A DNA stretch of 60,000 nucleotides from Branchiostoma floridae (taxonomy: Eukaryota; Chordata; Leptocardii; Amphioxiformes; Branchiostomatidae). The DNA lies in NCBI RefSeq assembly GCF_000003815.2, contig NC_049994.1, forward strand, positions 11,039,736 to 11,099,735, given 5' to 3'. Positions within the stretch are counted from its first letter, which is position 1. Every line of letters starts with the position of its first letter. Shown here in pieces: positions 24,601 through 32,049 of the stretch. The position numbers were made by a program, and so were the translations under genes. The notes below the pieces were generated by a model that made no database searches, was not told the origin of the DNA, and saw only the letters and a program-made list of their open reading frames with translations.

Positions 24601-25132
24601 AAAGTCGCTGGACAGGAATTCTTTGTTGTTGTAAACTTTAATGCCACCTCTATGATTGACTGAGATCCCCACCAACGCAAGATGATTGTGCTGCATTTTC
24701 ATGTGATTTCTGAATAGCGTACTTTCTCAAAATGTTTTTATACTCCAATTTACAATTCAGTCTTACCTTGGCAATTTCATAGTCTTTTTTCAGAAGAAAT
24801 CCCACTGAAAAAGTGGCACAATGCAATAGTTTGAGATACTGTTGATTGTATGTATTTGTAGTTAAGAGTCTGTTAATTGTAGTGATTTGGGTGACTAAAT
24901 CTGTCTTTCTCGCCTCAAACATCGCTGTCCAGGCGTTGTGGCTGTGCTGATTTTCGTGCTCCTGGTTCTCCTGTGTATGCTCGCTCGCTATGCCTTCCGA
25001 CACAAGGGATCGTATAATACCAACGAAGCTAAAGGGGCAGATCGAGCAGACGATCCCGACACTGCCGTGGTCGCGGGTGACCCACGCCACACTGGGAGTG
25101 ATGTGGGCAAGAAGAAAGAATGGTTCATCTAA
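2139..25132 (+). CDS. CNTNAP-like: Contactin-associated protein-like (Caspr/neurexin IV family) transmembrane protein, 5'-partial
   Basis: Cell-surface adhesion protein of the neurexin superfamily. Family members pair with contactins at axo-glial or septate junctions and bind protein 4.1 through the short tail. In-phase exons: 2139-2270, 2852-3030, 3477-3618, 3951-4160, 4465-4643, 4940-5169, 5523-5704, 6131-6274, 6697-6883, 7291-7397, 7811-7939, 8252-8452, 9009-9174, 9744-9865, 10333-10503, 11170-11409, 11912-12148, 13096-13272, 15428-15670, 21483-21704, 22400-22513, then 24933-25132. Optional exons are 22845-22913 and 24489-24598. The exons sum to about 1,303 codons plus stop; vertebrate CNTNAPs are about 1,300-1,380. 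Domain order is F5/8C, LamG1, LamG2, EGF1, fibrinogen-like, LamG3, EGF2, LamG4, stalk, TM, tail. From exon 14 on almost every junction is phase 1. The tail motif [13 protein letters not shown] and the C-terminus KKEWFI closely resemble CNTNAP2. The signal peptide is missing. Exon ends were read by eye from GT/AG and phase, without transcript support. Confidence 0.95.
2309..2602. mobile_element. Palindromic MITE, possibly piggyBac-like
   Basis: A nested inverted repeat is centred near 2520. CCCGGATATATCCGGGAGCG with GGCACAC at 2471-2497 is mirrored by GTGTGCC and CTCCCGGATATATC at 2548-2572. The outer ends AAACTGCC (2318) and GGCAGTTT (2576) are also inverted. The left edge reads TTAACCCTTAAACTGCC, which resembles piggyBac termini with their TTAA target. 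The right edge is degraded, so the superfamily is only a suggestion. It lies in the first intron, about 50 bp after an exon. Confidence 0.55.
3031..3165 (+). repeat. (GT)n-rich microsatellite directly after the exon 2 donor
   Basis: Imperfect TGTG/TGCG tract starting about 10 bases inside the intron. It keeps the exon frame open without stops, so the longer reading frame here is an artefact of the repeat. Confidence 0.85.
3951..5169 (+). CDS. CNTNAP exons 4-6: laminin G domain 1
   Basis: The exons are 3951-4160, 4465-4643 and 4940-5169. Typical LamG strand motifs are visible: [77 protein letters not shown] and [14 protein letters not shown], closing with VTYNCQ. The W in DDQWHS and the two late cysteines (GC and YNC) match the family. 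The end of exon 6 (SYLRLPGA) already starts the second LamG domain. Confidence 0.93.
5523..6883 (+). CDS. CNTNAP exons 7-9: laminin G domain 2
   Basis: The exons are 5523-5704, 6131-6274 and 6697-6883. Exon 7 carries the core [11 protein letters not shown] and a [15 protein letters not shown] strand. Exon 8 has [18 protein letters not shown] with potential N-glycosylation sites (NATE, YNRT). Exon 9 ends the domain with [17 protein letters not shown] and NYCGLVDR. Donors are GTAGGT, GTTAGT (a weaker site) and GTAAGC. The intron between exons 8 and 9 contains an inverted-repeat element with a hammerhead-like hairpin. Confidence 0.92.
6375..6590. repeat. Inverted-repeat element with a hammerhead-like hairpin
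   Basis: The left arm runs from AAGAAAACAGTTACTCAAGC, and the right arm ends GTTGAGTACTGTTTTCTTGC, so the unit folds on itself. The right arm contains CTGACGA (6495-6501), then AAGGTAG/CTACTT able to pair with one bulge, then GAAACGTC (6521-6528). The left arm carries a decayed inverted copy (CTGACAA on the other strand) without the GAAAC box. Related sequences sit at 44646-44767 and 47768-47870. Confidence 0.6.
7291..7397 (+). CDS. CNTNAP exon 10: EGF-like domain 1
   Basis: A single exon encodes a complete EGF-like module with six cysteines (CTPNPC, GATC, FTCNC, GATC). It has no Asp/Asn-rich calcium-binding consensus at the start. It begins after AG of a split codon and ends one base into the next codon before GTAAGT. 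The position between LamG2 and the fibrinogen-like region matches CNTNAP architecture. Confidence 0.93.
7811..9865 (+). CDS. CNTNAP exons 11-14: fibrinogen C-terminal-like region
   Basis: The exons are 7811-7939, 8252-8452, 9009-9174 and 9744-9865. Diagnostic segments are [12 protein letters not shown] with PFPVQC, then [19 protein letters not shown], and CACGLDGTC with YCNCDG, which is the cysteine-rich signature seen at this position in CNTNAPs. Exon 14 (GVDEGYL to GPLECYGD) leads into LamG3. The loop after YCNCDG is a little shorter than in CNTNAP2. The acceptor and first bases of exon 14 exist twice in tandem (see the 9508-9769 repeat); only the second copy continues as a full exon. Confidence 0.92.
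9232..9490 (+). mobile_element. tRNA-derived SINE copy 1
   Basis: It starts with a degenerate A-box region (GGGTAGAGTGTTTGCC) and a clear B-box-like GAGTTTGATCCCGG, followed by a body with GCTTAGCACTCAGCATTC and TGTGTGGCCCAGGGGCTA. It ends in a T-rich run. The body is shared with the element at 10742-10995, which supports a dispersed family. Confidence 0.7.
9508..9769 (+). repeat. Tandem duplication of the exon 14 acceptor and exon start
   Basis: Two direct copies of about 131 bp, 9508-9639 and 9640-9769. Both begin ATCATTTTG, contain AAATTTGC[A/T]TTTCAG and end in the exon sequence GGGTGT[C/G]GACGAAGG with ACCTGACCC. The first copy therefore has a good acceptor and about 28 bp of exon before it runs back into intron sequence, with an in-frame stop (TAG) further on and no phase-compatible donor. 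The second copy is the functional exon start. Confidence 0.85.
10333..12148 (+). CDS. CNTNAP exons 15-17: laminin G domain 3 and EGF-like domain 2
   Basis: The exons are 10333-10503, 11170-11409 and 11912-12148. Exon 15 begins the LamG with [15 protein letters not shown] and [18 protein letters not shown]. Exon 16 has [22 protein letters not shown] (the family usually has QWH) and SQLFVGG. Exon 17 closes the domain ([18 protein letters not shown]) and then encodes an EGF module with six cysteines (CEPVNPC, NATC, YECNC, PTC). All junctions are phase 1. SINE copy 2 lies in the intron between exons 15 and 16. Confidence 0.93.
10742..10995 (+). mobile_element. tRNA-derived SINE copy 2
   Basis: It begins CAGTAGCTCAATGGTAGAAT, an A-box with the form of a tRNA D-arm. 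GGTTGCAAATTCAATACCC follows as the B-box region. The body (TTTAGTACTCAGCACTTACA, then ATGGAAGCTAAACA and TGTGTGGCCCAAGGGCTA) matches the body of the element at 9232-9490. Confidence 0.75.
12577..12788 (+). CDS. Candidate alternative terminal exon of the CNTNAP gene (hypothetical)
   Basis: A strong pyrimidine tract and CCCAG precede 12577. Joined to exon 17 in phase 1, the frame stays open for about 70 codons to the stop at 12786-12788. The last residues, [17 protein letters not shown], are hydrophobic and could act as a membrane or anchor-attachment segment. Such a product would stop after EGF2 and lack LamG4 and the normal tail. There is no similarity I recognise, no nearby AATAAA and no transcript evidence, so it may be a chance open frame. 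Confidence 0.25.
13096..21704 (+). CDS. CNTNAP exons 18-20: laminin G domain 4
   Basis: The exons are 13096-13272, 15428-15670 and 21483-21704. Exon 18 opens with [15 protein letters not shown] and [20 protein letters not shown]. Exon 19 has [35 protein letters not shown] and GKLFVGRI. Exon 20 closes the domain with [18 protein letters not shown] and [12 protein letters not shown]. The two late cysteines (GC, SSC) match the CNTNAP domain end. The two introns (2.2 and 5.8 kb) hold most of the transposon load of the gene, including the Tc1 remnant. Confidence 0.93.
13466..13686 (+). mobile_element. tRNA-derived SINE with class II tRNA-like head
   Basis: GTGTCTCTGTGGCCGAGCGG is a Leu/Ser-type tRNA 5' arm with an A-box. 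GGTACGAGTTCGATCCCAGG is the T-arm with the B-box, about 55 bp later. The unrelated body ends with AGCCTCATGATTACTCAGATTGGG. The element abuts the Tc1 remnant. It is not a functional tRNA gene because the acceptor stem does not close. It is a different family from the SINEs at 9232 and 10742. Confidence 0.75.
13689..15343. mobile_element. Palindromic Tc1/mariner remnant
   Basis: The element is bounded by TACAGT and ACTGTA. Its termini match over about 35 bp (GCATGCAAAATTATTCAACC with the same sequence inverted at the other end), inside TA dinucleotides. The two arms, 13691-14241 and about 14786-15341, are inverted copies of the same 3' half of a Tc1-like transposase gene. The middle (14242-14785) occurs once. 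The arms differ by scattered substitutions, so the structure is not an exact assembly mirror. Confidence 0.85.
14242..15080 (+). pseudogene. Tc1-like transposase, broken
   Basis: Translating across breaks gives Tc1-family landmarks in order: [13 protein letters not shown] (first catalytic Asp region), KHGGGTVML followed by a stop where Trp is usual, [27 protein letters not shown] (second Asp), and SPELNPI followed by TAG where the catalytic Glu codon should be. At least four stops interrupt the frame. The inverted arm on the minus strand (13893-14120) retains the NPIENFWW motif with an intact Glu. Neither copy can encode an active enzyme. Confidence 0.8.
15747..15823. repeat. 77-bp near-perfect hairpin
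   Basis: AGTGGCCGCTGGCTCGATCA at the left is mirrored by TGAGCCAGCGGTCACT at the right, meeting in AAGCAAAAG-type arms around the centre AACCATGGTTT. It lies 76 bp after the exon 19 donor and looks like a very small foldback element. Confidence 0.75.
17651..17815. mobile_element. 165-bp MITE with TACAGTCAAACC ends
   Basis: The termini TACAGTCAAACC and GGTTTGACTGTA are perfect inverted repeats. Internal inverted or repeated segments include CTATAGTGGCCAC with GGCCACTATAGACAGGTGGC, and CAAGGGACCG occurs twice. Repeats with these ends are widespread in animal genomes. No coding capacity. Confidence 0.75.
18637..18852. mobile_element. 216-bp MITE
   Basis: ACTCTCCAAGCAGAGGTTTG at the left end is matched by the inverted CAAACCTCTGCTTGGAGAGT at the right end (25 bp in all). 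The inner arms around ACATGTTTTTAG are also inverted. The flanks on both sides read TGACA, a possible 5-bp target duplication. Confidence 0.7.
20208..20362. repeat. Inverted-repeat block with repeated GGCCCAACA motifs
   Basis: AACTCAGCCC and GGCCCAACAC at the left are mirrored by GGTGTTGGGCTGAGTTGACC at the right, with a further GGTGTTGGGTT copy. It is probably a decayed foldback element. Confidence 0.45.
20436..20540. mobile_element. 105-bp MITE with 7-bp target duplication
   Basis: GTAGCCTGGTATCCAGCCGT at the left is mirrored exactly at the right end (23-bp inverted repeat). ATGTTAT flanks both sides (20429-20435 and 20541-20547). The interior is itself palindromic around AGAGTCTCTTCTC and GAGAAGAGACTC. 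Similar TAGCCTGGA-type ends occur at 35491, 47485 and 54272. Confidence 0.8.
21067..21395 (+). repeat. Diverged tandem duplication, about 164 bp per copy, in the intron before exon 20
   Basis: AGGAAATTAGGTCAAAGGTC with CCAGAATAGGTCC begins both copies (21067 and 21231). GGAAAT[G/A]TGCATCAGACAAAG and GTCAGCAA recur about 100 bp later in each. The copy ends are more diverged. Confidence 0.75.
22400..22513 (+). CDS. CNTNAP exon 21: juxtamembrane stalk, with internal alternative donor
   Basis: Encodes the Ser/Thr/Ala-rich linker between LamG4 and the membrane ([11 protein letters not shown] to [10 protein letters not shown]). The end, AVIGG, is conserved with CNTNAP2 just before its membrane helix. 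The exon ends at 22513 before GTAGGG. A second donor, GTATGT at 22430, lies in the same phase and would shorten the exon by 84 bp (28 codons), removing the conserved stretch. Start follows a long CCCCCTCAG acceptor. Confidence 0.85.
22845..22913 (+). CDS. Candidate 69-bp cassette exon in the juxtamembrane stalk
   Basis: It is preceded by CCCCACCCCACCCGTAG and followed by GTAAAA. The exon is symmetric (phase 1 to phase 1) and adds 23 codons, including [16 protein letters not shown], between AVIGG and the transmembrane exon without changing the frame. Ser/Thr content suggests an O-glycosylated stalk insert. The exon is optional because exon 21 can join directly to either membrane exon. Confidence 0.6.
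24489..24598 (+). CDS. Alternative terminal exon A: transmembrane helix and short tail
   Basis: After AACAG the exon reads, in phase 1, a hydrophobic helix [17 protein letters not shown] and the tail [14 protein letters not shown], then a stop at 24596-24598. The RHxKGxYxTNE pattern matches the protein-4.1-binding motif encoded by exon B at 24933. The tail stops 14 residues after that motif begins and lacks the KKEWFI end. It is either an alternative last exon or an exon retained with its following intron. No AATAAA lies immediately downstream. Confidence 0.75.
24933..25132 (+). CDS. Terminal exon B: transmembrane helix and full cytoplasmic tail
   Basis: It follows GCTGTCCAG in phase 1. It encodes [17 protein letters not shown], a membrane helix, then [16 protein letters not shown] (the glycophorin/neurexin/paranodin 4.1-binding segment) and an acidic tail ending KKKEWFI, a hydrophobic C-terminus that fits a class II PDZ ligand. 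The exon closely parallels the last exon of vertebrate CNTNAP2. Stop is TAA at 25130-25132. Confidence 0.93.
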
Positions 25133-28100
25133 AGCAAATACTATAGCAAAACCTACACTTAAACTGATGGTTTGGGAATAAAAATTATGCAAAGAAAGAA
25201 AGAGAAGAAATCTGATGGTTCTGAAACATTTTTGCAGCAAATTATAACTGGAAGAGAGAGACTATATTGGTGAAAAAAATGAAAGAATCTTTAACTGTTG
25301 AATGAAAAGACATGCAAAAGTGGTACACATGTCTTATGAATGTGCACCTGGCTTGATGTGTTGAGATAGTATGAAACAAAAAAGCCTTGAAGAAACAAAC
25401 AGCTGCCTTGAAGACTTGCCTTATGTGTAGATAAGAAAATTCATTTGGTGCTGTCATTGAATGTAGTATTAGAACCTCCTTGGTAACAACAATATCAAAA
25501 TGTTACTGGCCTCAGTCAACAATCATGTTAAACCAGTTGAAATTTTTTTGTCACAAAAAACAACAACATTTGAACCGAGCAGTGCAACTTGGAAATGATT
25601 AATTTCTCACAAAAAGCTTCTCTTCAGAATTACTTTGTTCTGTATCGTGAGTGGATGACAAGGCTGAGGAATTTCTGGCTAGCTGAACAAGAACTTGACT
25701 GTGACCTACAATATTTCTTGCTGATCTTATACTATTTACCTTCCTAGTCTCTCTCACATTACTCATCTGGGCACAATACTTAGTATTTTCTAAATTTTTC
25801 TCTTCTATTGTATTCAGTTGAGCTTCTATTCACTTCTCCATCTTATATCATTACATGAATACCTGGCTGATACATGTAACCTTATATTATGTAGAATAAG
25901 AATTAAAGAAAAAACAATGTATTGTTCAAGACAATCTGAAGTCAAACGTATTACTTTTGGGAAAATGTGCGCTGTTGTGTTACATATTCTAAGCTTAGCT
26001 TAAACAATTTGCAAAGCAAAAGGAAAACATTTGAAATGTTGCCTAGTACTTAGTTTTTTATATTGATTCTAGTTTTAACAAGTATTTTTGCATGTATGGC
26101 TTTCTGAAGCATACAAGGTAATCATGTATATGTTTGGACCACAAATAGCAAATCTGGCAAGGAATGTTTTATATCTGAGAAATATTCAGCACATGCAAGT
26201 TTCTTTACACAAACTATATTTGCAGTACCAAGGTCATTTTTATCAGTGACTATTGAATCGTTTATCTAAGCTTCCAACATTTTTAAATGTTGGCTGTTTT
26301 TTTATGCTGTAAATACCCATGAGTGCATTGAGTTACACTTAACAATGGTGGATGTATATTTGTTTCAGTGTCCTTTGTCTATAAGTGAATTATTTGGGGT
26401 ATAGGTTTTACTTTTGCTTCATTTTTGTTATGGTGAGATTATGGATGTAAGACTAGAGATATAGTTCTGTAAAAGTGAGTAAAATTGAAGATAGATATTT
26501 TTAGAGTGAGTGTTGAAGTATACGGCCAGTACATGCTGTTTTAAGAAGGTAGAAATTATGTACTACCCATCTTCCAGGGATACGCAAAAAGAAACAACAA
26601 GAGATGGTGGCCACATATCATCTGCAAGCAAATATTGGATGTTCTTTCTGTCTCATTTTTGTAACTCACCGTGATCGAGTTCTGTCAAGAGAAAAAGAGA
26701 AGAAAACTAAAAAAAAAACTTGGAGATTGGATATAGTGGCTTCACTGGCTTGACATTTTGGCATGGCTCATAGTCATCAAAATGAGTTTCAAAGATGCTT
26801 ACAAGTTACAAATAACAAATTTTATTGAAGACTCTTGCCTTGTTCATTTGTACAAACAGTCATTTTATGTGCAGTACAATCATGTCTTTGCCACGGACAG
26901 AATTCTATATGTTGATTGTTCCTGGGACTACAACAATAGAACACTTTTAGTACATCACATAGAAGAAAACAAAATAAGGCTTATACTAGTATACAGTATT
27001 TCACCAACACATACAAAATACAGCCGGGCAATTGCAAATGTAAAATTAACTCAGTAGTAAAGCAGTCAATGTCTGTGAATTAGGTTATATCTATTTTGGA
27101 CCGATATATTTGGGTGCTTGGTATTGGGCTCAGCTTTTTGCATATCATGTTTTGTAATAAAAAGTCAGGGAAGATGTAACCAATGTTGTTGTCTTTACTT
27201 GATGTTTCTTTGCTATATTTTTTAAAATGTTTATTAGATATCTCTAACTGAACTGAACAGAACTTTGATAGCTCAGTTTTAGGTATGCTATTTGTTTTAT
27301 CCATAGCCATTTCCATTCAAAGTATGGAATGGTCTCAGAAAATTAAGCAATCCAAATCAATTAAAATGTTATTGCTTTTAAGTTACAACAATATGACACT
27401 ATGATTGCAAGAAGTCACATTTACCATGTATGAAATATGAAACTCAAAGTTGTAACGCTAGTTCACCTTTATTCGCGGGGTAACTTTTATCCGTTGTATT
27501 TAACCCCCGGGTATTTTGGGATATCAAGTGGACGGACAGTGGTCTGAAACTGCAATATATTGAAAAAAATGCAATTTAAAACCATCGTCCATCGACTTGA
27601 TTTCCCAAAATATCCTGTTTTTAGGTACAACGAATATAGGTTACCCAGTGAATAAAGGTGAACTAGCGTTAACACTTAATATTTTGGCACCAGAAGTTGA
27701 AGAAAGCCTACAATGTAGCTTTCAAGTGACTTTGATGCACATGTTCCTGTGGTCAGTCGGCACCAACCCTCTCTTCATTTTTGGCAAAATCTTGGGAACC
27801 AAGGAATCAGGATGAAATCATTTCGCATTATCTTTGGACCCTATTTTTTAAAGGAAAATTATTCCATTTATTATCAGGACAGACTAGCTTATTGAAGACG
27901 CAAAATGCTTGAATTGGTTTCAAAGTTGAACTCGATATACATGTGTATCAGAATGTAAGAATAGGAGAAGAATATTAAATCGATAAATGTTATGCAAATA
28001 AAGACCTTATTTCCATGATTACTGAGAAAGTGCTACAACCCTATTGTGGTTAATGACGGGAATATTTTAATTATAGCATTTGGAAGGTAGTGAAAGGTGA

Positions 28101-29434
28101 ACATCTTTGAACGTATATTATACAAATGAATACCTCAGAACATGCGATTAAAGCGTTTTTCTTATCATAGATTGTGTACTGGGGTGGAGGACATGATCAA
28201 CTAATATAATTTATGCAAATAAGACCTTATTTGCATGGTCAATGACAAACAATTCATACACCAGTTGTAAAGGTTAAACCCATTTGGCAAAGGTATGGGG
28301 TCGTGGAACTCTAGTTTGATGTGTCTCTGTGCACCCTTAATTGCACGAATTTTATCTGCAATATTAAAATCTTATTTTGTGGAGGCCTAACATTTTTGTT
28401 GTCTCGTGTCACCTTTGTAAAATCTTGTCGTTACCCTTTGTAAACAGCTATCTGTATAATCGTGACATGTAGCCGTACTGGGTAATCAGGTATCATTTTT
28501 TGACCTTTGACACATTGGGACGACCCTTGACCTCTGCCGTAGAGACAGACTTCGAATTCTGCAGACTTGAAGGTGGGAGATTCTTATAGTGTCCTGATGA
28601 CGTCAGTCAACGAGGTTTATATTGTGTTTCTTCGTGTGTTTGAAATTCTTGTCGTTTGTAGCTGAGGTTGTAACAATCGCTAAAATGCCAGAGTGAGGCA
28701 GGATTTCTATTTGACACTCCAGACCTAATGGCGGGAGAATGGTTGGGGAGGGGGGCGGCTTGCTGAAAGTGGATAACATTTGCTTGCTGCATTTGCATCT
28801 AGTATTCTTTATATTGCTTGTCCATACCTTAATGTTTGTTTCTCAGGACACATTCTTCCTTCTGTCATTCCTTTTCGAGACAGCAGGGTATGACTAAATT
28901 ATTAGAAACCACTTTGTCAGCCTATTTCAAATTGTTGTTTGTCTAACGGTTAGCTGATACGTTTATATAAATATATAAGGGTGCACTAGATGTTATACTG
29001 TACCACTGTCTTCTCTACTGATAATAAGCTCTTTCACAGGTTCACTACGCATGTGTGGGCGACAGATATTGTAGGTAATATGTCAAAGGTGAAGACCCCT
29101 AACTTGTAAACAGTTCTTGTCTAGACCATGCTTGATATTAAACATATCCAGACTTGTTTTATCTTTTTCTCTGGGGCCTTTTCAAGTGTTGACCCACAAT
29201 GCGCACTGCTGCATGTACAGTAGCAACCTTGACCCTTGTGGTATGTGTTGTGGAAAAGGCTGGGACAAAAAAATTCTTCATTTGCAGTATGTTGGCTTTG
29301 GCTCTGACATATTACCTTCAGATGTCTCTGTGGGCCCCCTTGGTAATTCCGACATGCCCAATTTTCAATGACTGTGTATTCTGTTCTGTTCAATATTTCA
29401 GGACTAAGGTAGCATCATCGGCAGGTAAGCAGAC
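25133..29434 (+). other. CNTNAP 3' UTR and intergenic region
   Basis: No coding region recognised. Candidate poly(A) signals AATAAA lie at 25177-25182, 27156-27161 and 27997-28002; the first is only 45 bp after the stop, so a longer UTR is plausible. A 99-codon frame at 26758-27057 has no recognisable feature and AT-driven composition. Toward the right end, 29380-29434 is probably the 5' leader of the kelch gene. Confidence 0.5.
29044..29100 (+). repeat. Fragment of the MITE family found at 38500-38709
   Basis: TACGCATGTGTGGGCGACAG with GTAGGTAATATGTCAAAGGT and GACCCCT resembles both arms of the inverted-repeat element inside the Mox gene. It sits about 340 bp upstream of the kelch start codon. 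Confidence 0.5.
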
Positions 29435-32049
29435 ATGATGTTTTGGGGAGATTATCTTGACGACTATGATGATTACGATGACTACGGCTCGGACGATCAC
29501 GACTGGGGATACGACGACTACGGCGATGATTACTTCACCGACGGCGAATCGCAGGGCAGCCACAGCACCAAGTCCGGCGACAACGCGGGCGGACGACACT
29601 TTCGGAACTACCAGCGAGAGATGCAGGTCCTCGAGGAGCTCAACAGCCAGCGGAAGAGCGGAGAATTCCTCGACGTCGTCGTGGAGATAGAAGGAAGAGA
29701 GTTCCCCTGCCATCGCGCAGTCTTGGCCTCCACGCCGTACTTCAAGGCTATGCTGTCAAGCAAGCTGGTGGAAGGTGACTCGCGAGTCATCAAAATCCTC
29801 GGAGTGGACTCGATATCTTTCTCCAAACTGTTGGACTTCATATACACGGGTGAAATCGACATCGGGAAGGAGAATGTGCAGGATATACTACAGGCGGCAC
29901 ACATGCTACACTTCGAAGATGTACAGAAGTACTGTATCGAGGTCATCGAGAAAAACTTGGACCCCTCCAACTGTCTTGGGGTGCTCCGTCTTGCCGACCT
30001 GTACAATCTGGAGACGCTAAAGAAGAAGGCGTGGGACATGGCACTGCAAGACTTCACCAAGGTGGGCTGGGAACAGGAATTTGAGCTTCCTATCCTAAGT
30101 TCATTTATCAAGAAATCAGACAGCTAGGAAGTGATGAATATAATTTTCTACTGCATGGCTCTAAAATAGTCCTCATCAATACAAGCTGTGTTTTGTTTGT
30201 GTCACTAGTATTGTGTCATTAAGGTCTAAGGTCCGTATTACTATTTCTTCCATATTTGACATTATTGTGACTGTCATACTCCTTCCATGAAAGTTCACCT
30301 GTATTGGTGATTGAATAACAATATTGACAAGTTGAACTGTTTCCAACAAGAATGTATGGCCGTAAAATTTTTGTCCAGACCTAAAAGATTGTTTTTTTTT
30401 TCTTAGTATTTAGACATTTGTCAGCATTTGAAAGAAGGCATCCTCTGGGCATCCTACTGCAAAGAGGGCATCTAATTTCTTTGTCTAATGTCTTTTTACT
30501 TTTTAATTTAGTGTAGTGTTTCCCCAGGATGCCCTCCTAGCTAAAAGCCTGTTCTAAAGTAATGTAGATAAGTAAACTAATGTTGACATTATCACAGGTA
30601 ACATCCCATGAAGAGATCAACGACCTCACCCAGACAGAGCTGCTCAACCTCCTTAAGGAAGACCACCTCAGAGTCAACAGTGAAGACGATGTACTTCACA
30701 CTGTCTTAAAGTGGGTCGAACATGACATGGAACATCGCAAGGAGGCGCTGCCTGACATCCTTAATGCCGTAAGGCTCCCAAGTGTCAAAACAAGTGCTTT
30801 GAAGAAAGCACAAGCCAATACCTTGGTGAAGGAGTGTAGAAAATGTTTGGAGATGATAACGTCTGCACAAGACACACAGGTAAAGGGACTAGAGGGAGTT
30901 GAGAGTAACACTGAAGAAGTGAGTCTTCGCGAGGGAAAGTCTGAGGACGTGCTCGTTCTTGTTGGTGGCTGGAGAACCATCCCAACTCCCCTCCACATGT
31001 GGAAAGAAGAGGACGAAAGTGACCCTCAGGTTCCCCTCGGACAAGTCCTGTTAGTGGACCCTGACAACAGTAAGACATATCATGTAACAGACCTTCCTGC
31101 GGACATCATGGGATACATGAGCGTGGCGGTACACGGGCCAAAGTTGTACGTCACGGGAGGGTGCGTAGGAATGCCGTCCACAGACAGCGGGACAGGCATC
31201 CCCTCCAATCAGGCCTTCTGCTATGACTTTCCTAAAGACAAGTGGCGTAGGCTGCCCGACATGCCACACGCGCGATGCATGCACGGCTCTATAGTTGTAG
31301 AAGGTAAACTGTACGTTCTGGGTGGTAGTGACACCCAAGGGGAGACTATGGACTGCTTGGACCTGTCTAAAAGTAGGTGGTCCTCTTGCAGTGCACCGTT
31401 CCCACACGTAGAACTTTCCCCGACAATGACGATTTGCAACAACGAGCTGGTCTTGGTCAAGGTCGTCAAACACATGGGAAACATCACGACGATGCAGAGC
31501 GACCTTGATGGGGGACACGAGTTCCACCTTGCCCTTGACACCCAGTGGACTCTCCGCGTACAATCGTACTCCCCCAGGGAAGACGACTGGGCTTCCGTGG
31601 AAACCGAGTACGAAGACTCGGACGAGGAAGTCTTCACGTTTGTAGACAACGCGAAAGTTTGCATACGCTCCAGCGCGTACTACCAACAGCCTTACATATT
31701 CAACTTCGAGGACGGCACGCTGAAGCGTAACGCGGAGAATGCCAACAACTTTCCCGCCACCGGCGTTCACTACCGTCTACAACAGGAGTACGCTCGCAGC
31801 TTCACAGACATTCCAAGCATCATGAACGACACGATCAAAAGGTACTGCTTTAAGAGATTCGAAGGACATGAAGGTCCGTTCGCAACGGTAAGCTCTGTTT
31901 CACTACCGTACGCTGTCCACGGCTCTGGCTTCTCCGCGGGAAAGAAGCGGACAATCGGATGGTTCTGCAGGGACCTGGAGGTCATCAAAGGAGAGGATGA
32001 TGAGGACAATAGGGAAGATGAGGAGGAAGAATCTTTTACAGTGGGATAA
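29435..32049 (+). CDS. BTB-BACK-kelch protein (kelch-like family)
   Basis: Two exons: 29435-30061 and 30598-32049. The donor is AAG|GTGGGC and the acceptor ATCACAG, both phase 0, giving about 692 residues. Residues 1-55 are rich in Asp and Tyr. A BTB/POZ domain follows (about 60-165; DVVVEIEGREFPCHRAVLA, LLDFIYTGEI, ILQAAHMLHF), then a BACK region split by the intron (DPSNCLGVLRLADLY, LLKEDHLRVNSEDDVL, VLKWVEHD). Kelch repeats follow (VLVLVGGWRT, LYVTGGCVG, FPKDKWRRLPDMPHAR, KLYVLGGSD). Kelch-like proteins usually act as substrate adaptors for cullin-3 ubiquitin ligases. The later kelch blades are degenerate and the C-terminus is acidic. I chose the first of two adjacent ATG codons. A GTAAGC just upstream (29426) could mark an alternative leader junction. 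The exact KLHL ortholog is not assigned. Confidence 0.9.

Noticed and set aside
26758-27057. 99-codon frame in the CNTNAP 3' region
   Set aside because: No recognisable motif, AT-driven composition, no splice context.
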